Below are positions 1 to 6,419 of a stretch of 41,452 nt of DNA, piece by piece. Position 1 is the stretch's first letter, and each line of letters begins with the position of its first letter. Under the pieces are notes generated by a model that did not search any database, was not told the DNA's origin, and saw only the letters and a list, made by a program, of their open reading frames with translations. The stretch comes from a virus, in the IMG/VR virus record IMGVR_UViG_3300020192_000025, positions 1-41,452 of that record; one strand, given 5' to 3'. The position numbers were made by a program, and so were the translations under genes.

Positions 1-54
1 CCATGGCGCAGCACCTCGACCAGCGACGGCCGCTGATCTTCCGCACCTCGACCA

Positions 55-104
55 GGTGAGCGCCCGTAGGTGAGCGCCCGTAGGTGAGCGCCCGTAGGTG
101 AGCG
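55..104. repeat. 14-bp tandem repeat, three full units plus a partial
   Basis: The unit GGTGAGCGCCCGTA is repeated head to tail exactly three times, followed by the first eight bases of a fourth unit. Variants of the GGTGAGC core recur downstream near 131 and 204. Function unknown. Confidence 0.9.
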
Positions 105-163
105 ACTAGGCTAAGATCGGCCGCGACTAGGTGAGCTATGCGCCCTAGTTGCTAGCTTGTGCG

Positions 164-191
164 TTGCTAGTTGCTAGTTGCTAGTTGCTAG
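164..191. repeat. 7-bp tandem repeat TTGCTAG x4
   Basis: Four perfect head-to-tail copies of TTGCTAG, with a fifth isolated copy at 149-155. A 7-bp period is typical of slippage-prone DNA or iterons; no function can be assigned. Confidence 0.9.
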
Positions 192-221
192 TTCCCTCGA
201 CCAGGTGAGCTAGTCGCGAGT

Positions 222-272
222 AGCAAAGCTAGGTGAATGGTCGCGACCAGGAAGCAAAGCTAGGTGAATGGT
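222..272. repeat. 20-bp direct repeat, two copies
   Basis: The 20-mer beginning AGCAAAGC and ending GAATGGT occurs exactly at 222-241 and 253-272, 31 bp apart, i.e. about three helical turns start to start. Spaced direct repeats like this can be protein-binding sites. Confidence 0.85.
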
Positions 273-375
273 AGCCTAGCTAGAATTGACGTAAGTCTAG
301 CAGTCTCAATATGAGACAAGATACATTACTAAGTTAGTGATGATTCGCAAGTCGTTGCTATCAAACGAGTTACAT

Positions 376-395
376 TGTGGACGCGCGCGTCCACA
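376..395. repeat. Perfect 20-bp GC palindrome
   Basis: TGTGGACGCG is followed directly by its reverse complement CGCGTCCACA, with no spacer. It contains an alternating CG tract. It suits a dimeric DNA-binding protein or a recombinase crossover better than a transcription terminator. Confidence 0.85.
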
Positions 396-436
396 TTCAG
401 CGACTCCCTCGCGCACGGTTAGAGCGCATCTACCAC

Positions 437-457
437 CTGTAGTCATTATGACTACAG
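437..457. repeat. 21-bp inverted repeat, 10-bp arms
   Basis: CTGTAGTCAT, one central T, then ATGACTACAG. The symmetry is perfect and the loop is too short for an RNA hairpin, so this is more likely a DNA-level protein-binding site. Confidence 0.85.
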
Positions 458-642
458 TCCTGCCCTACAACCGGCACATCCGGCACAACCCCACCCACCC
501 GCACAGGTGATACCATCCACCTATCTAGTGTACATGGTACACCCCACCCAGGTGGCATAGCTACTACAATCCCACCCCACCTGTATGGGTAGTGCAGGAT
601 GCAGGGGATTCTCTCGTTGTTCGTCAAGAGATTCAGATGTAG

Positions 643-693
643 TGAATGTAATGATTATGATGTAACATATTGATACTACAATACTTACATTCA
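643..693. repeat. 9-bp inverted repeat flanking an AT-rich segment
   Basis: TGAATGTAA at 643-651 and TTACATTCA at 685-693 enclose 33 bp of strongly AT-rich DNA. This is the most easily melted stretch of the left kilobase. The layout resembles a control or origin-type element, but no initiator gene is visible nearby. Confidence 0.7.
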
Positions 694-706
694 TTAGAAT
701 GCACAC

Positions 707-733
707 ATTCCTCACCTTCCTCACATTCCTCAC
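707..733. repeat. 9-bp tandem repeat (TTCCTCAC core) x3
   Basis: ATTCCTCAC, CTTCCTCAC, ATTCCTCAC follow one another directly. Polypyrimidine on the + strand; function unknown. Confidence 0.8.
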
Positions 734-1193
734 AACCGAGGGGGAGGGTCAAATCGGAGCATCCGACCCAGCCGGTATAACCCCTCCAACCCCCAGCCGT
801 TTCCTCGCGCGGCGCTCCACTCCGCGGGAGGGACCCACGCGGTACGGCGAGCGGGGACAATCACCGCAGGAACCGCGGCGAATCGGAGCTTCAATCACCG
901 CATGAGCGGGCGGCGCGCGGCGGCCGCGGGCGAATGCGCAGCGGCGTGCGCCCAGAAGCTCGATCCGACCGGCAAGGCTCTCGATCGTGCGCGATGACGG
1001 GAGGTGGATGGTACCGCGTTTGTATCAACGGGGACCCGGTCAAGGAGAGGGGAGGGTCAAACTGGAGGGTGTCCCAAGGGGACCCACGTGTCAGGAGACG
1101 CACGAGGATGGCTCAGGATCGCTTCCGAGCGACACCCTGGTGTGGTGAGACCTATCGAGGCGTTTGAAGCGATCCTGGAGGCTCACGGGAGCT

Positions 1194-1225
1194 AAGTGAC
1201 TTCCAAGTGACTAGGAAGTCACTTG
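1194..1225. repeat. Nested inverted repeats with three AAGTGACT half-sites
   Basis: AAGTGACTTCC (1194-1204) pairs with GGAAGTCACTT (1214-1224). Alternatively CAAGTGACT (1204-1212) pairs with AGTCACTTG (1217-1225). The same half-site therefore occurs three times, and two mutually exclusive stems can form. This suggests an operator or recombinase site with several binding units. Confidence 0.8.
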
Positions 1226-1412
1226 CCGCCGCGTCCGGAGAGTTAGGTAGGTAGCGAGTTAAACCAGCCCGCATCCGTGTGAAGCGATTGAAATGAATTT
1301 TCTTCCTATACGTATTATTCATGCAAGCCTACCTACCTACCTACTTTTCAAATCAATAATATAGGGGTGTATAACACGCCTCAAGTCCTTATGTGGCAAT
1401 GACTTACATAAC

Positions 1413-1458
1413 TTTTTGACCAGTCAAAATCTCCGATTTCGGCCGAGGTGGTCAAAAA
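1413..1458. repeat. Inverted repeat TTTTTGACC...GGTCAAAAA
   Basis: Nine-base arms at 1413-1421 and 1450-1458 enclose 28 bp containing the smaller palindrome CCGA-TT-TCGG. Possible regulator-binding or hairpin site upstream of the recombinase module. Confidence 0.7.
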
Positions 1459-1507
1459 TGTTCCTACCTAAAATCCCTCTGGTGGGTGGGTCGCGCCGGC
1501 AGCCTCA

Positions 1508-1525
1508 CCACCCATCCGTGGGTGG
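1508..1525 (-). terminator. Hairpin downstream of the leftward small gene
   Basis: CCACCCA (1508-1514) and TGGGTGG (1519-1525) form a 7-bp stem with a 4-base loop, 41 bp beyond the stop codon of the leftward gene ending at 1566. No T-run follows on the minus strand, so terminator function is tentative. Confidence 0.35.
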
Positions 1526-1565
1526 CTAACACTAACGGGTGGTAACACCTATGGGTGGTGCGCAC

Positions 1566-1790
1566 CTACGGCCAGTCGAACGGCTGGCCGGTCACGCCCG
1601 CGGCGTCGGCGTTCTCCAGCCGATCCATGACCTCCTCCTTGCTTGGATAGCCGCGGGCGACCATGAGCGCCGCCAGGCGGTCCTGGTCGTCGCGTTCGGT
1701 CAGGTCCCTGAACTCGACCACTTCCCTGGCTCCGTCGCGGAATAGGAACTCGACTTCACCAGGGTTCAAGATCGTGAGCTTCTTAATCAT
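1566..1790 (-). CDS. Small protein of unknown function (74 aa)
   Basis: Reads leftward from an ATG preceded by GGAG at a suitable distance. The product starts MIKKLTILNPGEVEFLFRD, is rich in Asp, Glu and Arg, has no membrane segment and looks soluble. I do not recognise a family. It is transcribed divergently from the serine recombinase, with promoters that overlap across an inverted repeat, so a role in controlling or assisting the recombinase is a reasonable guess from position only. The C-terminal half is predicted helical (RLAALMVARGYPSKEEVMDR). Confidence 0.7.
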   Translation of the reverse strand: MIKKLTILNPGEVEFLFRDGAREVVEFRDLTERDDQDRLAALMVARGYPSKEEVMDRLENADAAGVTGQPFDWP

Positions 1791-1809
1791 GGCTTTGGTT
1801 CTCCAAGGG

Positions 1810-1837
1810 ATTCTACAACACGAAACTTGACTTGCAA
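1810..1837 (-). promoter_or_regulatory. Leftward promoter of the small divergent gene
   Basis: On the minus strand, TTGCAA (1832-1837) and TAGAAT (1810-1815) are separated by 16 bp. The -35 box lies inside the spacer of the rightward recombinase promoter, so the two promoters probably compete or share a regulator. Confidence 0.5.
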
Positions 1838-1842
1838 GTTTC
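1822..1842. promoter_or_regulatory. Inverted repeat operator between divergent promoters
   Basis: GAAACTTG (1822-1829) and CAAGTTTC (1835-1842) are perfect inverted arms with a 5-bp spacer. The repeat covers the -35 boxes of both the leftward and rightward promoters. A protein bound here could repress both genes. Basis: sequence symmetry and position. Confidence 0.5.
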
Positions 1843-1854
1843 TTGGTACATACT
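1827..1854 (+). promoter_or_regulatory. Shared promoter module, copy 1 (recombinase)
   Basis: TTGACT and CATACT with a 16-bp spacer. The 18-mer AGTTTCTTGGTACATACT (1837-1854) is identical in all four copies in this window. Expected start near 1861 gives a leader of about 30 nt with AGGA before the ATG at 1891. Confidence 0.7.
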
Positions 1855-1890
1855 TGTCTTGTCGGACCAACAAGACTTCAGGATAAAACG

Positions 1891-2580
1891 ATGCTCTACG
1901 TCACGTATTTGCGGGTTAGCACACAGAAGCAGGGTGAATCGGGCCTGGGCGTGGACGCCCAACGCACGGCGGTGACCAAGTTCACTGCGGATGGTAGCGT
2001 GCTCGCCGAGTTCGTCGAGGTCGAGAGCGGCAAGAAGGCCGCCCGGCCGCAGCTAAAAGCCGCGTTGGCACTCTGCCGGCAGCGCGGAGCTACGCTCGTG
2101 GTCGCAAAACTCGACCGCCTCGCGCGAAACGTGCTCTTCACGGCCACGCTCATGGAAGCCGGCGTCGATTTCATCTGCTGCGACATGCCTTCAGCCACTC
2201 GGCTGACGATCCACCTGCTCGCGGCGATCGCCGAGGACGAGGCTCGACGTATCAGCGCCCGTACCAAGGCTGCTTTGTCGGAATTGAAGGCGAAGGGAGC
2301 ACAACTTGGCTCCGCGCGGCCGGGCCATTGGGACGGACGAGAGCATCGACGTGGCTGGAACGGCATTCCCGCTGCTCGCAAGCTCGCAATGAAGCGAGAA
2401 AAGTTGAATCTGAGCTACGCCGAGTCACTTCCCGTGATCCGGGTGCTGAAAGAACGTGCTGCCACCTACTTGGAGATCGCTTCGGCGCTCAACGCCCAGG
2501 GCATCAAGACACCACGAGGTCACATCTTTACCGCCAGTGCCGTTTGTGAGGTCATCCAACGTCTCGAAGCCGTTGCCTAA
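1891..2580 (+). CDS. Small serine recombinase (resolvase/invertase family, 229 aa)
   Basis: Catalyses site-specific DNA strand exchange through a 5' phosphoserine link. The N-terminus YLRVSTQKQGESGLGVDAQR carries the nucleophile Ser10 and nearby Arg of the resolvase domain; KLDRLARNVLF and the EDEARRISARTKAAL segment match the rest of the catalytic core. The C-terminus (YLEIASALNAQGIKTPRG) is a helix-turn-helix typical of the family. At 229 residues it is a small resolvase/invertase, not a large serine integrase. The ATG at 1891 follows AGGA; an upstream in-frame TTG lies inside the -10 box and is rejected. It is the only recombinase visible in the window, so it may serve integration, multimer resolution or inversion. 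Confidence 0.9.
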   Translation: MLYVTYLRVSTQKQGESGLGVDAQRTAVTKFTADGSVLAEFVEVESGKKAARPQLKAALALCRQRGATLVVAKLDRLARNVLFTATLMEAGVDFICCDMPSATRLTIHLLAAIAEDEARRISARTKAALSELKAKGAQLGSARPGHWDGREHRRGWNGIPAARKLAMKREKLNLSYAESLPVIRVLKERAATYLEIASALNAQGIKTPRGHIFTASAVCEVIQRLEAVA

Positions 2581-2594
2581 GCAAAGAATTCGCG

Positions 2595-2622
2595 TTGACT
2601 ACCTAGTTTCTTGGTACATACT
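2595..2622 (+). promoter_or_regulatory. Shared promoter module, copy 2
   Basis: TTGACT, 16-bp spacer, CATACT, including the invariant 18-mer at 2605-2622. Only six bases separate the -10 box from the ATG at 2629, so transcription would begin on or beside the start codon, producing a leaderless mRNA. Confidence 0.75.
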
Positions 2623-2628
2623 AGATAC

Positions 2629-3900
2629 ATGAACAACAACGACGCTACCTACGACATCCCGAAAGCCAATCTTCCTGCCCTTCGTGAGCAGTTCGAGAAG
2701 ATGGTCCGCAAAGCGAACCGTCTCGGCGCGGAAGTGCCGACGTTGAACATCCATGAGGAGTTCCAACAGGAGCGCGTTTCGCCGTCCGGCGTCAAGTACA
2801 TGGCGACGTTCTGCAAGGTCTCGATCGTGGGAGAGGCTCCCAAGCTCGCCGGCTGGAGTCTGGTGGCTGTGATCGAACCGTTGGGCGACGAAGTGATCGT
2901 CCGCACTGTCCCGAATGAAGTCTGCCCGGAAGCGTACCGCAAGACGACCTTCCACTGCGATCACTGCTCCACGCAGCGTCGTCGCAAGGAAGTCTTCGTC
3001 CTCCGGCACGACGAAGGTACTCACAAGCAGGTGGGGCGTCAATGCCTTTCCAACTTTCTCGGCGGCCTGTCGCCGGAGCGTCTGCTGTCCTGGTATTCGT
3101 TCTTCTCATCGGCGGAAACGCTGCTCGGCGAAGCCGGCAACGAGGATTGGGGCAGCGCCGGCGAGAAGACTTTCAACCTGGAACTGCTGTTGAAGACGAC
3201 GGCGATCGTCATCCGCAAGCTCGGTTGGCTGAGCGCCACGAAGGCGCGTGAGATCGCGGAGTCCGGCCGGCCGCAGATGAGCACTCGCGACATCGTCGTG
3301 ATGGTGTTGAACCCGCGGAGCCGTCACGATCACGAGTTCATCAAGGAAAACGCTCTCGTTCCTGAAGAACGGGACGCGGCCGACACCGCGGCGGCCATCG
3401 AATGGGCCGCTAAGCTCGAAGGCGGCACGGATTACGAACACAATCTCGGTGCGATCGCTCGTACCGGGTTCGCCGAATGGAACCAACTCGGGATCGCGGT
3501 AAGTTTGCTCCCGAGCTACCTCCGTCACGTCGAGCGACAGGCCGAGTTCGAGCGTGAACGGGCCAACAAGGTCCGCGGATACGTCGGAACCGTAGGCGAA
3601 CGCCGCGGATTCGAGAAGCTCACCGTGCTCGGCACCCACAACTTCGATAGCGACTTCGGAGTTCGCACTCTTGTCCGCTTCGAGGACGAAGTGGGCAACA
3701 TTCTGACCTGGTGGACCGGTGAGGTCGGTGAATGGCTCGACAAAGGCAACGTCGTGGACGTTACCGGCACCGTCAAGAAGCATGACGACTACAAGGGCAC
3801 CAAGCAGACCGTGCTCACTCGTGTAGCTAAAGGTCTGCCCAAACCCAAAGGAAAGAAGAAATGTGCCAACAAGGATGCCCAAAAGGACATCGCGGCGTAA
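2629..3900 (+). CDS. Zinc-binding protein with probable C-terminal OB-like domain (423 aa)
   Basis: Starts MNNNDATYDIPKANL. Around residues 110-145 there is a CDHC pair followed by basic RRRKEVFVLRHDEG and a later Cys (GRQCLSNFLGG), which looks like a zinc-binding module. The C-terminal 90 residues (WLDKGNVVDVTGTVKKHDDY, then GTKQTVLTRV) resemble an OB-fold beta barrel of nucleic-acid-binding proteins. I infer DNA or RNA binding, perhaps in replication; I have no firm family name. No ribosome site precedes the ATG because the promoter -10 ends six bases upstream. First gene of an early operon. Confidence 0.85.
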   Translation: MNNNDATYDIPKANLPALREQFEKMVRKANRLGAEVPTLNIHEEFQQERVSPSGVKYMATFCKVSIVGEAPKLAGWSLVAVIEPLGDEVIVRTVPNEVCPEAYRKTTFHCDHCSTQRRRKEVFVLRHDEGTHKQVGRQCLSNFLGGLSPERLLSWYSFFSSAETLLGEAGNEDWGSAGEKTFNLELLLKTTAIVIRKLGWLSATKAREIAESGRPQMSTRDIVVMVLNPRSRHDHEFIKENALVPEERDAADTAAAIEWAAKLEGGTDYEHNLGAIARTGFAEWNQLGIAVSLLPSYLRHVERQAEFERERANKVRGYVGTVGERRGFEKLTVLGTHNFDSDFGVRTLVRFEDEVGNILTWWTGEVGEWLDKGNVVDVTGTVKKHDDYKGTKQTVLTRVAKGLPKPKGKKKCANKDAQKDIAA

Positions 3901-4346
3901 GTTTCCCGACTCGTGACACGGAACCCGGCAAGTATGGCTGGGCCGTGGCGATCCACGACTCGGCCGGCTTGCACCTGATGACGTTGACGAGAGCGACTGA
4001 GGAGAAGCTCGCAGATCGAGAGGTCGTTCCTGGCAGGTTCTACAACCCTGGAGGACCTCTCGCGTTGCTCGGCGTCGTGTGGCCGGATGCTCGCATGGTA
4101 CCGATGAACTCCCCACGCGACGTGTTCAACCCTGTTGGACCGCGGGCGTGGTCGGATGTGATCCTGAACGGTCCAGGACCGTGGGGCTTCGAGGTTCACG
4201 ACTCCGGCGGCCGGCATCTGTTCACGCTCACCGAGAAGTCATGGATCACGCTGGGGTTGTACATCCCCGCGACCGTCTGGCCGAAGATCAAGCTCGTCAT
4301 CCTTGACGAGGACGACGACTACTTTCATTCGACGGAGGACATGTAG
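3861..4346 (+). CDS. Unknown protein with an internal duplication (161 aa)
   Basis: Starts inside the end of the previous gene (40-nt overlap) with AAGGAAAG before the ATG. The protein contains two similar halves: WAVAIHDSAGLHLMTLTRAT with a following PGRFY...VVWPDARMV, and WGFEVHDSGGRHLFTLTEKS with a following LYIPATVWPKIKLVIL. Each unit is about 45-50 residues and beta-rich. The N-terminal 20 residues coincide with the overlap. Function unknown; the duplicated fold suggests a small binding module. Confidence 0.75.
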   Translation: MCQQGCPKGHRGVSFPTRDTEPGKYGWAVAIHDSAGLHLMTLTRATEEKLADREVVPGRFYNPGGPLALLGVVWPDARMVPMNSPRDVFNPVGPRAWSDVILNGPGPWGFEVHDSGGRHLFTLTEKSWITLGLYIPATVWPKIKLVILDEDDDYFHSTEDM

Positions 4347-4654
4347 TGCAAACACGCTACGTCTGCGTTTGGGATTGGTACGAGAGCAAGTTCAAAGTCT
4401 TCCAGGTCGTTGGTGAGGAGAGCGGCGGCTTCTTCGTCGGCAACTTCGACGACCGAGTCAAGACGCTGTTCAACTGTGGCCACTACGGTAGCCGACCCGG
4501 CATCGAGATGCAGTGGGTCGCGATCACTCGCAAGGGCGCGGTCGGAAAACGGCGGAAGGATCAAAAGAGGATCGTGAAGGATTACGAGCAGGAAGTGGCC
4601 GCGGCGAGAACCGACCTAGCACTACTCGACAAGCTACACGGAGCACCACTTTGA
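4346..4654 (+). CDS. Small protein of a tandem early family, member 1 (102 aa)
   Basis: GTG start overlaps the previous stop by one base (TAGTG), with GGAGG upstream. The product has an aromatic beta-rich N-terminal half (YVCVWDWYESKFKVFQVVGE) and a helical charged C-terminal tail. It shares this plan with the next genes, although sequence similarity is weak for this member. Translationally coupled. Function unknown. Confidence 0.75.
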   Translation: MQTRYVCVWDWYESKFKVFQVVGEESGGFFVGNFDDRVKTLFNCGHYGSRPGIEMQWVAITRKGAVGKRRKDQKRIVKDYEQEVAAARTDLALLDKLHGAPL

Positions 4655-4959
4655 GCAAGCAAGTCACCAAGTGGGTCTGCGAGCGGTACTTCGTCAACGA
4701 GACCCAGACGTACTTCTACAGAGCCGTGCAAGTCACGGTCACGGAGACGGCGAAGCAGTTTGTGTTCGCCGCTCGGGAAAGTTGTGTCGGCTACTCGAAG
4801 ACAGTCAGCAAGAGCGACGATCGTCTTCACGACACTCGCGAGGCCGCCATCATGGCTGAGCACAAACGTGTCGAGGATCACATCCAGGAGTGCGCCGAGG
4901 CCATGCGGGAGCTTGTCTCGGACGCCAACAAGCTCAGAGCCTTGAAGGAGGCGGCGTGA
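4651..4959 (+). CDS. Small protein of a tandem early family, member 2 (102 aa)
   Basis: TTG start overlaps the previous TGA (TTGA), with GGAG upstream. The N-terminal half is aromatic (WVCERYFVNETQTYFYRAVQ); the C-terminal half has the pattern TREAAIMAEHKRVEDHIQ followed by a helical tail ending in L-KEAA. That TREAI-helix pattern recurs in the genes at 5138 and 5413. Function unknown. Confidence 0.75.
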   Translation: MSKQVTKWVCERYFVNETQTYFYRAVQVTVTETAKQFVFAARESCVGYSKTVSKSDDRLHDTREAAIMAEHKRVEDHIQECAEAMRELVSDANKLRALKEAA

Positions 4960-5141
4960 ACGACGAGAGATACGAGCGCGAGGTGGCGTGGATCGAGAAG
5001 CATCCACATCTGGTGAAGTTCATCCGCAAGCACGAGCACCCGGTCACCATCGTTTGGGTGATCTGGCAGACCGTCAAATTCTTCGCCTTGCTGCCATTCA
5101 CCTTGGCGATGGGCATCTACTACAGCATGAGGGACCAATGA
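4956..5141 (+). CDS. Small membrane protein (61 aa)
   Basis: GTG start overlaps the previous stop, with AAGGAGG six bases upstream. A charged N-terminal 30 residues (NDERYEREVAWIEKHPHLVK) precedes one membrane helix (TIVWVIWQTVKFFALLPFTL) and a short tail ending MRDQ. Predicted inner-membrane, N-terminus probably cytoplasmic. Function unknown; it sits within a translationally coupled early operon. Confidence 0.75.
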   Translation: MNDERYEREVAWIEKHPHLVKFIRKHEHPVTIVWVIWQTVKFFALLPFTLAMGIYYSMRDQ

Positions 5142-5416
5142 GAGACGAGATCACACTGTGGGCCGTGAAGATTGACGCTGACGACAACGTCTCCGTCCAC
5201 CAGCTAGTCGGCGTGTTGTACGGGGACTACTTCCAACCCGATCGCAATCCCCATGTCAACGGGAAGTGCTACTTGCCAGGATCGACCTTGCGTCTCACAC
5301 GCGAAGAAGCGATCCAGTCGAACATCGCGTGCTTCAAGGATCGAGGGAGCAACATCCAGAAGCAACTCGACGAGAACAACGCTTTCTTGGCCAAGTTCGA
5401 GGCGTTGCTCGCATGA
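5138..5416 (+). CDS. Small protein of a tandem early family, member 3 (92 aa)
   Basis: ATG overlaps the preceding TGA (ATGA). The sequence contains FQPDRNPHVNGKCYLPG, then LTREEAIQSNIACFKDR and a heptad-like tail ending FEALLA. It is clearly paralogous to the following gene: NPH...YLPG, TR-EAI, and the final LEALL/FEALLA align in order. Probably arose by tandem duplication. Function unknown. Confidence 0.8.
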   Translation: MRDEITLWAVKIDADDNVSVHQLVGVLYGDYFQPDRNPHVNGKCYLPGSTLRLTREEAIQSNIACFKDRGSNIQKQLDENNAFLAKFEALLA

Positions 5417-5688
5417 GTAGTGCAACTTTCTGGTGGATCGGTCACAAACCGGACGGGCAAGTGGTCGTAACGCCGATCCACGGCCGGCAGGAGTGGGAGT
5501 GGTTCTATCCCGAACCTAACCCGCACTTCAAGCCACAAATCTACTTACCGAATCACTGCTACCTGAAGCACACGCGGAAGGAAGCGATCAACGATTCGAT
5601 CGCGATCTACAAGGGGCGTAAGGCTGGTCTCCTGAAACAAATCGAAGATTGCGATCTCATCCTCAAGAACCTGGAAGCATTGCTGTGA
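5413..5688 (+). CDS. Small protein of a tandem early family, member 4 (91 aa)
   Basis: ATG overlaps the preceding TGA. It contains PEPNPHFKPQIYLPN, HTRKEAINDSIAIYKGR and a helical tail ending NLEALL, aligning along most of its length with the previous product. Aromatic N-terminus (ATFWWIGHKPDG). The shared architecture is a small beta/aromatic domain plus an amphipathic helix. Function unknown. Confidence 0.8.
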   Translation: MSSATFWWIGHKPDGQVVVTPIHGRQEWEWFYPEPNPHFKPQIYLPNHCYLKHTRKEAINDSIAIYKGRKAGLLKQIEDCDLILKNLEALL

Positions 5689-6044
5689 AGACACTCAAAC
5701 TCAATCAGAAGACTGCGTCGTTCTTCTTGGACGGTGTAGACATCGGCGACTACCTGGAAGTGGAGATTCTGGAGCGTCTTGGAGAGCTTCGTTCAGTCGC
5801 CGTCTCGTTTGAACCCTTCAATCTGCCCGTAATTGGGTACCGATTGAAGATTCTATTCTCTTGCGATGTGGATTCCGAGGAAGAGGTCGTCTTTGAAACG
5901 TCTTCGGTCGCTACGCAATTCCTGATGCGGGGGTGTCACTTGAGTGTGAAGCACCGAATGTCGGTGTATCAGCGCGAGTGGGTTGGCCGAGCAGTTTCCC
6001 ACGTGACCATGAATGGCAGGGCCATTCCACCAACTTTGGTATAG
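5685..6044 (+). CDS. Unknown protein (119 aa)
   Basis: GTG start overlaps the previous TGA (GTGA). The product is beta-rich (KTASFFLDGVDIGDYLEVEI, then SVAVSFEPFN) with an Arg/His-rich C-terminus. Local base composition is more AT-rich than its neighbours, hinting at separate acquisition. No recognisable family. Confidence 0.7.
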   Translation: MKTLKLNQKTASFFLDGVDIGDYLEVEILERLGELRSVAVSFEPFNLPVIGYRLKILFSCDVDSEEEVVFETSSVATQFLMRGCHLSVKHRMSVYQREWVGRAVSHVTMNGRAIPPTLV

Positions 6045-6063
6045 CAAACAAGAGAAACATACG

Positions 6064-6393
6064 ATGAAGAAATTCCACGCAGACGAAATGAAGAGGGCCG
6101 GCTGGACGATCGACAACCACGCCCACATCGCCTACACCGGTGAGCGGTTCGGGTCTCCCAGCTTCCACCACGTTTACACCGAGCTTGAATCAGCGTACCG
6201 CCGGTGGATCAAGGGGATCGCGATCAGGTGTGGCGCAGCACTCGACTACGGCCACGACAGCCTCCTGGAGGACATCTACCGCAAGGCGATGGCGATTCTG
6301 GACGCTCCAACCAGTGTCACCGGTAGAAGCCGCAAGGGAGCAGCCGAAATGGTGGATTCCGGTCCTTATCCTGTACCACTGAGAGTTGACTAG
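6064..6393 (+). CDS. Unknown protein (109 aa)
   Basis: ATG at 6064 lies 19 bp after the previous stop, with a weak AAGAGAAA upstream. It begins MKKFHADEMKRAGWTIDNHA and has a helical centre (YRRWIKGIAIRCGAALDYG, then LLEDIYRKAMAILD). The stop codon lies inside promoter copy 3, so this is the last gene of the operon begun at 2629. Function unknown. Confidence 0.7.
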   Translation: MKKFHADEMKRAGWTIDNHAHIAYTGERFGSPSFHHVYTELESAYRRWIKGIAIRCGAALDYGHDSLLEDIYRKAMAILDAPTSVTGRSRKGAAEMVDSGPYPVPLRVD

Positions 6394-6413
6394 CTAGTTT
6401 CTTGGTACATACT
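6386..6413 (+). promoter_or_regulatory. Shared promoter module, copy 3
   Basis: TTGACT, 16-bp spacer, CATACT, with the invariant 18-mer at 6396-6413. As in copy 2, six bases separate the -10 from the ATG (6420), predicting a leaderless transcript. Confidence 0.75.
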
Positions 6414-6419
6414 ACAAGT

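Larger units (their letters stand above)
1..1565. other. Noncoding repeat- and palindrome-rich region
   Basis: No open frame here has a convincing start, ribosome site and protein-like composition, so I see no gene in the first 1.5 kb. The region instead holds short tandem repeats at the left end, at least seven inverted repeats, an AT-rich stretch near 640-700 and 1280-1400, and polypurine repeats (GGGGAGGGTCAAA near 743 and again near 1049). It lies before the leftward small gene and the recombinase. It could be a replication or partition region, a recombinase target, or a prophage boundary; the sequence alone does not decide. Confidence 0.6.

Noticed and set aside
430-1195. Several frames of 60-77 residues in the left noncoding region
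   Set aside because: No ribosome sites, repeated Pro/Arg/Gly composition, and overlaps with inverted repeats; none looks like a natural protein.
1843-1890. N-terminal extension of the recombinase from a TTG (also seen at 2611, 6402 and 11684, all reading MVHT)
   Set aside because: Each TTG lies inside the shared promoter core, upstream of the expected transcript start, so it cannot be translated from that promoter. The identical MVHT peptides are a by-product of the repeated DNA.
3106-4116. 336-residue minus-strand frame
   Set aside because: Antisense to two convincing rightward genes, with no start signals; an effect of GC-biased third positions.
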